A stretch of DNA of 64,000 bases. Source: Ferribacterium limneticum (lineage in GTDB: Bacteria > Pseudomonadota > Gammaproteobacteria > Burkholderiales > Rhodocyclaceae). Location of the stretch: the NCBI RefSeq assembly GCF_020510565.1, contig NZ_CP075189.1, positions 3,146,501 to 3,210,500 of the forward strand. Direction: 5' to 3'. Shown here one piece after another: positions 1 to 8,559 of the stretch (its first letter is position 1; each line of letters begins with the position of its first letter). Below the pieces are notes generated by a model that saw only the letters and a program-made list of their open reading frames with translations, made no database searches and was not told the DNA's origin. A program made the position numbers and the translations under genes.

Positions 1-2
1 CC

Positions 3-464
3 GAGAAAAACATCGCCTCGCTCATTCCCGAAGCCCGCCAGTGGCCACAGCTTCGCCCCGTGACGCTGATGCTGGCCGGCCGCGGCGATACCGCCCAGCA
101 CTTCGTGGTTTCGGCCACCCTCGCCGCCTGGGCTGGCGAACCGGTGGCCGACGCCATCGGCGTCTACAAGGAAATGGCCGATGCCCGCCATGGCAGCGGC
201 TTCTCCTTCGCCGACCTGGCTGCCGACCGGGCCGGCACCCGTTTCGGCGAATTGCTCAACCGCAACGACTCGCGCCTCAACACGCAACTCGAAAAGGAAT
301 TGACCGACGGCGACCTCGTCCCCGTCATCAGCGACCTGCCGGAATCGATCAGCGCCGCCGACTTCCGGCGCCAGTTCGGCAACACGAGCAGCCCGGCCTA
401 TCGGCAACTGACGGCGGAAATCGAACGCCGCCTCGATGCCCTGCCGCTCTATAAACCGGAGTGA
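3..464 (+). CDS. Hypothetical protein, 5' end outside the window
   Basis: The reading frame is open from the first bases of the window, so the N-terminus is missing; about 153 C-terminal residues are visible. The protein is soluble-looking, with no membrane segment or Cys/His motif. I do not recognise the family. The stop lies within a few bases of the cupin gene start, so the two genes are probably translationally coupled. A GTG at 60 could be an internal start but nothing supports it over the longer open frame. Function unknown. Confidence 0.7.
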   Translation, partial: EKNIASLIPEARQWPQLRPVTLMLAGRGDTAQHFVVSATLAAWAGEPVADAIGVYKEMADARHGSGFSFADLAADRAGTRFGELLNRNDSRLNTQLEKELTDGDLVPVISDLPESISAADFRRQFGNTSSPAYRQLTAEIERRLDALPLYKPE

Positions 465-466
465 CG

Positions 467-799
467 ATGTCGGACAACCTGTTTGCCGCAATCCCACGGT
501 CAACCGGAAAAAATGAGCAATTTTCAAATCTGCTCAACCGCCCCGGCCTGCGCATCGAACGCATTGTGTCGACCGGCCAGTGCAGCCCGGAGGGCTTCTG
601 GTACGACCAGCCCGAGGGTGAATGGGTGGTCGTCCTGCAAGGTCAGGCGACCCTGCGCTTCGAAGACTCGCCGGAACCTGTCCGGCTCAACCCCGGCGAT
701 TTCATCGACATCGCCCCGCATCGCCGGCATCGGGTGGAGTGGACAGACCCGGAGCAGCCAACGGTCTGGCTGGCCGTTCATTACGCGGCCGAGAAATAA
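467..799 (+). CDS. Small cupin-domain protein
   Basis: A protein of 110 residues forming one cupin barrel: the stretch WYDQPEGEWVVVLQG followed by LNPGDFIDIAPHRRHRV matches the two conserved cupin motifs, with the metal-type His residues in the second. I choose the ATG at 467 because CCGGAG lies six bases upstream; the in-frame GTG at 461 overlaps the preceding stop. Residues about 10-18 (RSTGKNEQF) are encoded by a copy of the dispersed ACGGTCAACCGG element. The substrate cannot be deduced; small cupins of this kind bind small molecules or metals. Confidence 0.85.
   Translation: MSDNLFAAIPRSTGKNEQFSNLLNRPGLRIERIVSTGQCSPEGFWYDQPEGEWVVVLQGQATLRFEDSPEPVRLNPGDFIDIAPHRRHRVEWTDPEQPTVWLAVHYAAEK
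494..528 (+). repeat. Dispersed element copy 1 (inside cupin gene)
   Basis: Core ACGGTCAACCGG followed by AAAAAA, four bases, and a second A/T-rich tract. It is read in frame in the cupin gene as RSTGKN. Confidence 0.85.
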
Positions 800-908
800 G
801 TATCCGGCAAACAAATCCCGTCGTGGCTGTTCGCCAGGTCACGGACAAGGCTTCCGCGTGGAGATCAAGGCGAAATCGAGCATCGCCGAGATGATGCAGC
901 CCGGCCCG

Positions 909-938
909 AGCGCCCGCTCCGGGTGTTCCGGGGGCGCT
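909..938 (-). terminator. Possible hairpin after argD
   Basis: AGCGCCC and GGGCGCT form a seven-base stem in the 150-bp gap between the convergent cupin and argD genes. No clear T tract follows, so terminator function is uncertain. Confidence 0.3.
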
Positions 939-952
939 GGCTGGCTCCTGTT

Positions 953-2134
953 TCAGCCCTGCAGCAGGGCGTCGAGCATGGCAATCATCTGGTCGATCTC
1001 GGCCTCGGTCACATTCAGCGCCGGCATGAAGCGCAGCAGATTGGGGCGCGGCGAGTTGAGGAGCAGGCCTGTCGGTCCGCCCTCAAGCGCCCGGCGAACG
1101 ATGTCGGGGCCGCGCTCGTCAGCCAGCACCAAGGCGCGCAACAGGCCGGAACCGCGTTCGCCCGACAAGCCATGCTTGGCGGAAAGTTCGAGCAGCCGCT
1201 TCGACAGATATTGACCACGCGCCTCGACCCCGGCCAGGAAACCCGGTGTCAGCAGGCGCTTCAACACCGCCGCGCCAACCGCCGTCATGAGCGGATTGCC
1301 GTTGTAGGTGCCGCCCTGATCGCCCGGTTCGAAGCAGCAGATTTCCTCGCGCGCCAGCAGCGCCGCCAGCGGCACGCCGCCGCCGATGCCCTTGGCCAGC
1401 GTCATGATGTCCGGCGTGATGCCGGCGTGTTCGTAGGCGAACAGCTTGCCGGTGCGGCCCATGCCGGTCTGCACTTCATCGACGATGAGCAGGATGCCGC
1501 GCGCCGTGGTCAGCTCACGCAGCGCCTTGAGGAATTCGATGTCTGCCGGGATCACCCCGCCCTCGCCCTGCACCGGTTCGAGCATGACGGCTACCGTTTT
1601 TGGCCCGATTTTCTCGTTGACCGTAGCAATGTCGTTGTAAGTCGCTTTCGGGAAGCCCGGCACCTGCGGCGCGTAAATCGTGTCCCAACCAGCCTTGCCG
1701 GAAGCCGACATGGTGGCCAGCGTGCGGCCGTGGAAGGAATGGCCGAAGGTGATGATCTCGTAGGCACCATCCTTGTGCAGGCGGCCCCACTTGCGCGCCA
1801 GCTTGATCGCCCCCTCGTTGGCCTCGGCGCCGGTGTTGGCGAAGAAGACGCGGTCGAACACCGAGTTGGCGGTGAGCAGACCGGCCAGTTCGATCATCGG
1901 CCCGTTGTAGAAAGCCGGGCTCGGGTTGATCAGCTTGCCGGCCTGGGCGGCCAGTGCCGCAGCGATTTCCGGCGGGCAATGACCAAGCGTATTCACCGCC
2001 CAGCCCTGGATGAAGTCGAGGTAGGCCTTGCCCTGATGATCGTACAGCCATGACCCTTCGCCGCGCTCGAAAACGAGGTCGGGACGGTTGGTGATGCTCA
2101 TCAGGGAATCGGTATTGGCGGCGTGGTATTGCAT
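953..2134 (-). CDS. argD: Acetylornithine aminotransferase (class III PLP enzyme)
   Basis: Full-length class III aminotransferase of 393 residues. It converts N-acetyl-L-glutamate 5-semialdehyde and glutamate to N2-acetylornithine and 2-oxoglutarate in arginine synthesis. Visible landmarks are [11 protein letters not shown] (PLP phosphate binding), SFHGRT, the [14 protein letters not shown] block with the PLP-contacting Asp, and the Schiff-base Lys in TLAKGIGGG. The closely related ornithine or succinyldiaminopimelate aminotransferase activities cannot be excluded. Residues [11 protein letters not shown] coincide with a copy of the dispersed element. The gene stands alone, convergent with the cupin gene. 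Confidence 0.9.
   Translation of the reverse strand: MQYHAANTDSLMSITNRPDLVFERGEGSWLYDHQGKAYLDFIQGWAVNTLGHCPPEIAAALAAQAGKLINPSPAFYNGPMIELAGLLTANSVFDRVFFANTGAEANEGAIKLARKWGRLHKDGAYEIITFGHSFHGRTLATMSASGKAGWDTIYAPQVPGFPKATYNDIATVNEKIGPKTVAVMLEPVQGEGGVIPADIEFLKALRELTTARGILLIVDEVQTGMGRTGKLFAYEHAGITPDIMTLAKGIGGGVPLAALLAREEICCFEPGDQGGTYNGNPLMTAVGAAVLKRLLTPGFLAGVEARGQYLSKRLLELSAKHGLSGERGSGLLRALVLADERGPDIVRRALEGGPTGLLLNSPRPNLLRFMPALNVTEAEIDQMIAMLDALLQG
1596..1630 (-). repeat. Dispersed element copy 2 (inside argD)
   Basis: On the minus strand: GCTACGGTCAAC, GAGAAAATC, GGGCCAAAAACGG. The second half of the core is changed (GAG for CGG) but the A/T tract and GGCCAAAA are kept. Encodes [11 protein letters not shown] in ArgD. 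Confidence 0.75.
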
Positions 2135-2341
2135 GGTCGGATTTCCGTGGAAGGGAACTGGAATGCTAAGCCCGCGATATTACCGAATTACGCGAGGCTG
2201 CAGCGAGCTCGCCAATCGGCCAGGAGTCGCCGCCAAGGCAAATGGACGGAGTGAAATCAAAGCACTTGCAAAAGTTCGTTTGAAGTAACTTAACCAGACG
2301 TTCACATATGTTGCCAGCACAAAAGATCGCGCGAGTGCCTG
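2135..2341. other. Intergenic region upstream of argD
   Basis: About 200 bases between the argD start and the end of the HdeA-like gene. It should hold the argD promoter; I see no convincing operator, hairpin or small gene. Confidence 0.5.
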
Positions 2342-2695
2342 CTATTTCTTGATCGGCTGATTGCGTCCGGAAAGCTCGTCGCTCATGCGCATCGCGGCAT
2401 CGCTGATCATGCCAGTCGGACTCCGGCTGCAGTATTGATTCAGTTTCAGTTCCAACGTGCTGCTGGAAAAACTCGAAACCTGCTGGTTCGGCAAAGCGTA
2501 GTTGTGTCCCGTCAAAAAGCCGCGCACCCAGACGACGTAGGCGGCGCGCTGGTCGGGGTCATCCTTCGATTTGCTCCATGCAGCGCAGGACATGTCGTCG
2601 AAACCGAGCAGGTTCAAGGAAGCAGCAGAGGCGCTGGCGATCATCAGGCCGGCGCTGGCAGCCAGGATCAAGCGGGTCAATTTTGGTCGGTTCAT
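2342..2695 (-). CDS. Secreted HdeA/HdeB-like small protein
   Basis: A protein of 117 residues with an N-terminal signal peptide (MNRPKLTRLILAASAG... ending ASASA). The mature part has two Cys (DMSCAAW and LNQYC) spaced as in the acid-stress chaperone fold, and the stretch YVVWVRGFLTGHNYALP typical of HdeA-like family proteins. I start it at 2695, not at an upstream ATG at 2740, because the signal peptide begins there. Its ATG overlaps the stop of the upstream membrane protein gene (ATGA), so the two are translationally coupled. The family assignment is from remembered similarity; a periplasmic location is likely. Confidence 0.65.
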   Translation of the reverse strand: MNRPKLTRLILAASAGLMIASASAASLNLLGFDDMSCAAWSKSKDDPDQRAAYVVWVRGFLTGHNYALPNQQVSSFSSSTLELKLNQYCSRSPTGMISDAAMRMSDELSGRNQPIKK

Positions 2696-3630
2696 ACAGC
2701 GAGTATATGTCCGACGGTGCGTACAGCGATACCGATACAAGCACCGAGGGCAGCCGGTTTCCAGACAGCAGCAATGCGCGGCCCGGCGGAAATCAGCACG
2801 GCCACACCGGGCAGGTCGAAGGGGGAAATCAGGAAGCCGGCGCTGGCGTTGAGCAGTTCGACGCTGATCTGGCCGGCTTTGCGCATTTCGTCCATGACAC
2901 CCATCATCGCTGTGCCACCGGCGATGTACTTGGTTAGTGTCGGCAAGATCAGCGCGCTGTCGATGGAAGCGGCGGTGAGAACAGGTGCCAGCAGGCGGGT
3001 CAGCGCATCGATGGCGCCGCTGGTACGCAGCGCGGTAACGACGACCAGCGACAGCACGAGCATCGGAATGGCGCCGACGGAGAGCTTGAAAGCTTCAGCC
3101 CCGGCCCGGTTGATGACATCGAGCACCCCCTTGGCGCTCTCGGCAACCGGATGATGCAGGGTTTCATCAAGCCGGCTTTCGCTGTTCGATAACGTCCGGC
3201 CGAACAGGTAATAGGTCGCCGCTGCAGCGGTCAGGCCACCGATCAGCGAATAGGTCAGGGTCAGCGCCAGATCGAGGCCCATGGTCATCATCGGCAGCGC
3301 CGCGTTGGCCTGCGACATGGCGAAAACCATGGCCAGCGTGGCGGCGATGTGGCGGTCGGAGGCGCCACGCTGTTCCATCATGGTCAGCGTCGCCATCGGT
3401 GCGGCGAAGCTCACAAAGTTGATCTGCAAGGCGGCGAAGACGCCCAGCCCGGTCAGGCCGACCGGTTTGAGCAACGGGGCGAGACGGGCGACGACCCAGT
3501 CCAGCACACCGCGCGCTTCGAGCAGGCGCATGAGCGAGAGCATGACGACCATGACGGGGAGCAGGACGAAGAAGGCCAGTTCGACGGCGGAACGGCCGGC
3601 TTTGAGGATGATTTCGATGAGGATTTCCAT
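2692..3630 (-). CDS. Nucleoside-recognition (Gate) domain membrane protein, SpmA/SpmB-like
   Basis: An integral membrane protein of 312 residues containing two Gate-type halves, each with several hydrophobic segments (LAFFVLLPVMVVMLSL..., LSVGAIPMLVLSLVVV..., and GVAVLISAGP near the end). The motif SFAAPMATLTMM and the C-terminal FDLPGVAVL region resemble the fused spore maturation protein A/B family found in non-sporulating bacteria. Substrate and direction of transport are unknown. I start it at 3630 (MEILIEII); longer frames upstream run into the inverted repeat and look like artefacts. Followed by the HdeA-like gene with a four-base overlap. Confidence 0.75.
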   Translation of the reverse strand: MEILIEIILKAGRSAVELAFFVLLPVMVVMLSLMRLLEARGVLDWVVARLAPLLKPVGLTGLGVFAALQINFVSFAAPMATLTMMEQRGASDRHIAATLAMVFAMSQANAALPMMTMGLDLALTLTYSLIGGLTAAAATYYLFGRTLSNSESRLDETLHHPVAESAKGVLDVINRAGAEAFKLSVGAIPMLVLSLVVVTALRTSGAIDALTRLLAPVLTAASIDSALILPTLTKYIAGGTAMMGVMDEMRKAGQISVELLNASAGFLISPFDLPGVAVLISAGPRIAAVWKPAALGACIGIAVRTVGHILAV

Positions 3631-3693
3631 AAGGGGGATTATTGCATTGGCGTGAGGGTTGGGTTGTATTGGCGATTTCTCTTGGCCCTCTGA

Positions 3694-3914
3694 ATTGGCT
3701 TGGGGTTCCGCCTTGTTGGCGGGCGTACTTTCTTCTTGCTTCGCCAAGAAGAAAGTAGCCAAAGAAGAAGGCGACCCTGGGTCGGTGCCGGCTGCGCCGG
3801 TTCCCTGCGCTACTCGGGACTGGCGGGGGCTGCGGAACTCGGGCTTCGCCCTCAGACAGTCCTCGCCCTTTATCCGCCAGCCCCTGCGTTGCTCGGCACC
3901 TCTCAAGGGGCCCG
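3694..3914. repeat. Left arm of a ~220-bp inverted repeat
   Basis: Starts with ATTGGCTTGGGGTTCC and runs to the GGGGCCC block; the reverse complement of 4035-4257 matches over most of its length, with a diverged stretch around 3865-3885. It contains an internal perfect hairpin, ACTTTCTTCTTG / CAAGAAGAAAGT. Similar repeats with GAAAGTAGCCAAAGAAAAGGCGACCC-like blocks are, from memory, common in beta- and gammaproteobacterial intergenic regions and produce spurious ORFs. Confidence 0.8.
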
Positions 3915-3960
3915 GTAAAACGATCCGTGCTTGAGCTTGGGTGCCTGAATAGCAGATTCC

Positions 3961-3994
3961 ATTTTTGGCTGTTTTTTCCGGTTGACCGTAGGAA
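3961..3994 (-). repeat. Dispersed element copy 3 (in the loop of the inverted repeat)
   Basis: Reads TACGGTCAACCGG, AAAAAAC, AGCCAAAAAT on the minus strand. It sits in the ~120-bp spacer between the two arms. Confidence 0.85.
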
Positions 3995-4034
3995 TGCAAT
4001 TCTTGGGGCAAAACGGTTGAGCATGGACGCCTTT

Positions 4035-4257
4035 GGGGCCCCCGTGGAAGGCGCTGAGCAACGCAGGAAGGCCGGGGGCAGTCGGCGAGGACTGTCTGAG
4101 GGCGAAGCCCGAGTTCCGCAGCCGCCCGGCCTTCCGAGTAGCGCAAGGGACCGGGCAAAGCCCGGCGCCGCCCTCGGGGTCGCCTTTTCTTTGGCTACTT
4201 TCTTTTGGCGAAGCAAAAGAAAGTACGCCCGCCAGCAAGGCGGAACCCCATGCCAAT
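4035..4257. repeat. Right arm of the ~220-bp inverted repeat
   Basis: Reverse-complement partner of 3694-3914, ending GGAACCCCATGCCAAT. Includes the hairpin TACTTTCTTTTG / CAAAAGAAAGTA. The differences between arms (CTTCTTG versus CTTTTG) are compensated inside each small hairpin, which suggests selection on the fold. Confidence 0.8.
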
Positions 4258-4387
4258 AATCGGGAAATCGCCAGCCATCCGCTACAAAACAAGAGCAGCG
4301 AACCTTGTCCCAAGGACCATAAATCGGCGAAAATCACCGGTTCTAGGCTTTTGCCTGAAGCACCCCCCATTTCCCCAAGGATTCTTC

Positions 4388-5893
4388 ATGTCCAACCCCG
4401 AACAGCAAGCCCCGGTCCAGCAGGACGAAAACCAGCTCATCGCCGAGCGCCGCGCCAAACTGGCCGAGTGGCGAAAGACCGGGAAAGCCTTCCCGAACGA
4501 CTTCCAGCGCGAGAACACCGCCGCGAAAGTCCTCGAAGGCTATGGCGCCAAGACGGCGGAAGAACTCGAAGGTCTGCCGGTCGAGGTCAAGGTCGCCGGC
4601 CGCATGATGCTCAAGCGGGTCATGGGCAAGGCTTCCTTCGCCACCATTCAGGATCTGTCGGGCCGCATCCAGCTTTACATCACCCGTGACCGCGTCGGCG
4701 AAGAAGTCTATGCCGACTTCAAGACCTGGGACCTAGGCGACATTATTGGCGTCAGCGGCATCCTGATGAAGACCAAGACCGGCGAGCTGTCCATCCAGGC
4801 CGCCGAAATCCGCCTGCTGACCAAGTCGCTGCGCCCGCTGCCGGACAAGTTCCACGGCCTGGCCGATCAGGAAATGAAGTATCGCCAGCGTTACGTCGAC
4901 CTGATCATGAACGAGGAAACGCGCGCCACCTTCCGCGCCCGCTCCGACATCGTCGCCGCCATCCGCAACTACATGACCGGCCACGGCTTCATGGAAGTCG
5001 AAACGCCGATGATGCACCCGATCCCCGGCGGCGCCTCGGCCAAGCCGTTTGTCACGCACCACAACGCGCTCGACATGCAGCAGTTCCTGCGCATCGCCCC
5101 GGAGCTCTACCTCAAGCGCCTCGTTGTCGGTGGTTTCGAGAAGGTCTTCGAAATCAACCGCAACTTCCGCAACGAAGGTTTGAGCCCGCGCCACAACCCC
5201 GAATTCACGATGATGGAGTTCTACGAGGCGTATGCGAATTACCACACGCTCATGGACTTCACCGAAGGCCTGCTCCGCCACGCCGCGCGCGAGGCGCTGG
5301 GCAAGGAAGTCTTCATCTATCAGGGCCGCGAGCTCGACCTGTCCAAGCCTTTCCATCGCCTGACCATCAACCAGGCCATCCAGCGCCAGCAGCCGTCTTT
5401 CACCGACGAGCAACTGGCCGATGTCGAATTTCTCAAGACCAAGATCAAGGCCTTTGGCGAGCCGCTCAAGCCGGGCGGCCTGGGCAGCCTGCAACTGCAA
5501 CTGTTCGAAGCCTGCGCCGAAGCCCAGTGCTGGGAGCCGACCTTCATCATCGATTATCCGGTTGAAGTTTCTCCGCTGGCTCGTGCTTCCAATTCCAATC
5601 CGGAAATCACCGAGCGCTTTGAGCTGTTCATTGTTGGGCGGGAAATTGCCAATGGTTTCTCCGAGTTGAACGATGCCGAAGATCAGGCGGCGCGCTTCCA
5701 GGAACAGATGAAGGCGAAGGATGCCGGGGATGAAGAGGCGATGTATTACGACGCTGATTTCATTCGGGCGCTGGAATACGGGCTGCCGCCGACTGGCGGG
5801 TGTGGGATCGGGATTGATCGGCTGATCATGCTGCTGACCGATGCAGCAGCGATTCGCGACGTGATCCTGTTCCCCTCCATGCGCCCCGAATGA
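4388..5893 (+). CDS. lysS: Lysyl-tRNA synthetase, class II
   Basis: 501 residues, the usual length of bacterial class II LysRS, which charges tRNA-Lys with lysine. The N-terminal OB-fold anticodon-binding domain (about 60-150, [20 protein letters not shown]) precedes the catalytic core with motif 2 ([20 protein letters not shown]) and motif 3 ([14 protein letters not shown]). I use the ATG at 4388, where the family N-terminus begins; the frame runs further upstream into the inverted repeat and that extension is not credible. About 130 bases after the repeat are available for a promoter. Confidence 0.95.
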   Translation: MSNPEQQAPVQQDENQLIAERRAKLAEWRKTGKAFPNDFQRENTAAKVLEGYGAKTAEELEGLPVEVKVAGRMMLKRVMGKASFATIQDLSGRIQLYITRDRVGEEVYADFKTWDLGDIIGVSGILMKTKTGELSIQAAEIRLLTKSLRPLPDKFHGLADQEMKYRQRYVDLIMNEETRATFRARSDIVAAIRNYMTGHGFMEVETPMMHPIPGGASAKPFVTHHNALDMQQFLRIAPELYLKRLVVGGFEKVFEINRNFRNEGLSPRHNPEFTMMEFYEAYANYHTLMDFTEGLLRHAAREALGKEVFIYQGRELDLSKPFHRLTINQAIQRQQPSFTDEQLADVEFLKTKIKAFGEPLKPGGLGSLQLQLFEACAEAQCWEPTFIIDYPVEVSPLARASNSNPEITERFELFIVGREIANGFSELNDAEDQAARFQEQMKAKDAGDEEAMYYDADFIRALEYGLPPTGGCGIGIDRLIMLLTDAAAIRDVILFPSMRPE

Positions 5894-5995
5894 TGATCGG
5901 CTGCGCTTGGCGATACGGCGTTGCAACCGATCTTGCATAGTCTAGCTATGCGGCGGTCGGCTGCGCCTTGTCTCGCCGGCGCTCGCTCGATCATC
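5892..5995. repeat. 104-bp imperfect palindrome directly after lysS
   Basis: Arms begin GATGATCG and end CGATCATC, centred on GCATAG-TCTAG-CTATGC at 5935-5950. Blocks GC.GCGC, GGCGA, GGC, GCA and CCGA pair through the arms with small mismatches. It starts at the lysS stop codon and fills the space before the next gene. It could act as a terminator or RNA processing hairpin, or be a palindromic repetitive element. Confidence 0.7.
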
Positions 5996-6016
5996 GAGTT
6001 TTCCTGGTAATTTCTG

Positions 6017-6508
6017 ATGCAAATTCGTCAGCTTCAAGTTGCTTGCGACCAAGTACAGGATCGTCTGCTTCTACGCATTTCCACGCAGGACGACGAGGAA
6101 TACCGTATCTGGCTGACCCGGCGTTTCCTGCGCGAAGTGTGGCCGCACCTGTCCCGGCTGGCCGGGAAGCAGGCGGTGGCGACGCAGATTGTTGGCGAGA
6201 CTCCGGCCGACGAGGCGGTCAACTTTGATCAGGCTTTTTCCGACGAAAACGCCACCTACCCGCTCGGTTCGACGCCACTGCTCAGTAGCGAACTCAAGGT
6301 CGACACCCTGAGCGATGGCACCTTTAACCTGATCTTCCGCGAAGGCCGGGAGCGCAGTTTTCAGCTCGCCATGAACATCGAGTTGCTGCAAACCTTGTGC
6401 GCCATGCTGCGCGCCGGTGCCGAGCATGCGCAATGGAATTTGGCCCTCGACGACGCCCCGGTGCCAGCGAGCGTCACGCCAGCCATAGACATCTCGCGCC
6501 TGCATTAG
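6017..6508 (+). CDS. Conserved hypothetical protein upstream of mnmC
   Basis: 163 residues, cytoplasmic-looking, no signal peptide or membrane segment. Features seen: a Trp/Arg-rich segment ([17 protein letters not shown]) near residue 30 and a C-terminal beta-rich half ([21 protein letters not shown]). I cannot name the family. Its TAG stop overlaps the GTG start of mnmC (TAGTG), so both are probably one transcription unit. No strong Shine-Dalgarno sequence precedes the ATG. Confidence 0.7.
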   Translation: MQIRQLQVACDQVQDRLLLRISTQDDEEYRIWLTRRFLREVWPHLSRLAGKQAVATQIVGETPADEAVNFDQAFSDENATYPLGSTPLLSSELKVDTLSDGTFNLIFREGRERSFQLAMNIELLQTLCAMLRAGAEHAQWNLALDDAPVPASVTPAIDISRLH

Positions 6509-8442
6509 TGGACAAGCTGCAGCCCGCCAAAATCGAATTCGTCGCCTACGGCACGCCCTACTCCGCTGCCTTCGACGACGTTTACCACTCCGCCCTCGGC
6601 GGCCCGACGCAGGCCCGGCATGTCTTTCTCGCCGGCAATGAACTGCCGCAACGCTGGCAAGGGCGCGATCGCTTCGTCATCCTCGAAACAGGCTTCGGCA
6701 CCGGGCTGAACTTCCTCGCCGCCTGGCAGGCCTGGCGGGACGACCCGCAGCGCTGCCGGCGACTGCATTTCATTTCTTGCGAAAAATTCCCGTTGACCGT
6801 GGCAGACCTCGCCACCTGCCAGCAAGCCTGGCCGGAATTCGGCAAACTGGCGGCGGAAGTGCAAAAACACTGGCCGCCGCTGGTGCCCGGCATGCACCGG
6901 CTGCATCTCGACGGCGGGCAGGTCATTTTGACGCTGCTTTTCGGCGACGCCGCGACGCAACTGCGCAACATCGACGCCTCGGTCGATACCTTTTTCCTCG
7001 ACGGTTTTTCGCCGCAAAAGAATCCGGAATTGTGGTCGCCGCAATTCTGCAAGGGCCTGGCCAGACTGACCGCGCCGGGCGCCACCATCGCCACGTGGAC
7101 GGTCGCCGGCCACGTCCGCCAGGCATTGAAAGACGCCGAGTTCGACGTCGAAAAACGCCCCGGCCCGGTCGGCAAGCGGCAAATGCTGGTCGGCCGCTTC
7201 CGTTCGCGCCGGCCGGATCGTCACGTCGCGCCGACGGATCGCCGGGCCATCGTCATCGGCGCCGGCATTGCCGGCAGCGCCACGGCCTACGCGCTGGCCG
7301 CCGCCGGCTGGCAGGTCACCGTACTTGAGCAGGCTGATGCCCCGGCTACCGGCGCCTCGAGCAACCTGGCCGGCATGCTGCGCCCGCTGCCCAGCGCCGA
7401 CGACAACCGCCTCTCCCGCCTCACCCGCGCCGGATTTCTCGCCACCCGCGCCCTGCTCGCCAGCCTGCCCGACGCCCGCTGGTCGCCCTGCGGCGTGCTG
7501 CATCTGGCGCGCGAACCGGAGCACGAAGCGCAGCAAAAACGTGCCGTCGAACAACTCAGCTTGCCGCCTGACCTTCTCCGTTTCGTCGACAGGGAAGAAG
7601 CCAGCCAACTGCTCGGCCAACCCGTAAATATCGGTGGCTGGTGGTTCCCGAATGGCGGCTGGGTGCAACCGCCCTCGGTTTGCCAAGCCGCACTGGCCGC
7701 TTTTCCCGAAAAAATAACGACCCGCTTCAATGCCACGGTCAACCGGATTTTTCGGCCAAAAACGGAATGGCAGGCGCTCGATGCGGCCGGCAATATTCTG
7801 GCCGAAGCTCCCGTGCTGATCATGGCCAGCGGCGCCGCCGCCCCGCGCTTCGAGCAATTCGCCTGGCTACCGCAACGTTCCGGACGCGGCCAGGTCAGTC
7901 ATTTGCCAGCGGCGGCCGGCACGCCGCTCAAGGCCGTTCTTTTCCAGGTCGGCTACGCCATCCCCGAAGTCGACGGCACGCAATTGATTGGCGCCTCGCT
8001 GTCCTACGAAGACGACGACACCAATGAGCGCGAAAGCGACCACCGCGACAACCTTGCCCGCCTCCGCCTGACCCTGCCCGACTTCGCCACCCACATCGAC
8101 CCGGCCGCGCTGCATGGCCGCGTCGGCTTCCGCCCGATGTCGCCGGACCGCCTGCCCATCGTCGGCGCCGTACCGGACATCCTGGCCGCGACGCCCAACA
8201 CGCGCCTCCACAACATTCCGCGCCAGCCCGGCCTGTGGTGCGTCCAGGGTTTCGGCGCGCGCGGCATCGTGTGGTCGGCGCTGATGGCCGACCTGCTGCT
8301 CAGCCAGATCGAAGGCGAGCCGCTGCCCCTCGAACGCGACCTCGTCGATGCCCTCGACCCCGGCCGCTTCATGATCAAGGCAGCGCGTCATTCAGCCGAG
8401 ACCTTTCCCGGCGACGAAGAAGCCAGCGAACCGGCAGCATGA
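6508..8442 (+). CDS. mnmC: Bifunctional tRNA wobble-uridine methyltransferase/FAD oxidoreductase MnmC
   Basis: About 644 residues in two fused domains. The N-terminal SAM methyltransferase (MnmD, about 1-235) has [13 protein letters not shown] and [15 protein letters not shown]. The C-terminal FAD-dependent oxidase (MnmC1) starts at [17 protein letters not shown] and ends with the [15 protein letters not shown] and [13 protein letters not shown] blocks. It converts cmnm5s2U to mnm5s2U at tRNA position 34. I start at the GTG at 6508, which begins the family N-terminus; the open frame from 6397 runs through the previous gene. Two copies of the dispersed element fall inside the gene. Confidence 0.92.
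   Translation: MDKLQPAKIEFVAYGTPYSAAFDDVYHSALGGPTQARHVFLAGNELPQRWQGRDRFVILETGFGTGLNFLAAWQAWRDDPQRCRRLHFISCEKFPLTVADLATCQQAWPEFGKLAAEVQKHWPPLVPGMHRLHLDGGQVILTLLFGDAATQLRNIDASVDTFFLDGFSPQKNPELWSPQFCKGLARLTAPGATIATWTVAGHVRQALKDAEFDVEKRPGPVGKRQMLVGRFRSRRPDRHVAPTDRRAIVIGAGIAGSATAYALAAAGWQVTVLEQADAPATGASSNLAGMLRPLPSADDNRLSRLTRAGFLATRALLASLPDARWSPCGVLHLAREPEHEAQQKRAVEQLSLPPDLLRFVDREEASQLLGQPVNIGGWWFPNGGWVQPPSVCQAALAAFPEKITTRFNATVNRIFRPKTEWQALDAAGNILAEAPVLIMASGAAAPRFEQFAWLPQRSGRGQVSHLPAAAGTPLKAVLFQVGYAIPEVDGTQLIGASLSYEDDDTNERESDHRDNLARLRLTLPDFATHIDPAALHGRVGFRPMSPDRLPIVGAVPDILAATPNTRLHNIPRQPGLWCVQGFGARGIVWSALMADLLLSQIEGEPLPLERDLVDALDPGRFMIKAARHSAETFPGDEEASEPAA
6771..6803 (-). repeat. Dispersed element copy 4 (inside mnmC, methyltransferase part)
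   Basis: Minus strand CCACGGTCAACGGG, AATTTTTCG; one change in the core (GGG for CGG). Encodes EKFPLTVAD on the sense strand of mnmC. Confidence 0.7.
7732..7766 (+). repeat. Dispersed element copy 5 (inside mnmC, oxidase part)
   Basis: CCACGGTCAACCGG, ATTTTT, CGGCCAAAAACGG. Encodes [13 protein letters not shown] in MnmC. Confidence 0.9.
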
Positions 8443-8559
8443 CGTTTGGGCATATCAATAGAAGACATCGATATTGGCGCCCGGCGCCCGGCGCGCTAAG
8501 CTAGGCAGCCTGTTTCCCGACATCCCTTTTTCCACAACAACATCAAGAGAGACGCTCGC

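Noticed and set aside
923..2053. Long open frame on the plus strand opposite argD
   Set aside because: It is a shadow of argD: the product is Arg/Gln-rich without family similarity, while the minus strand gives a full aminotransferase.
3167..4370. Several overlapping ORFs on both strands in the inverted-repeat region
   Set aside because: They read through the repeat arms in all frames, share no known domain and lack ribosome sites.
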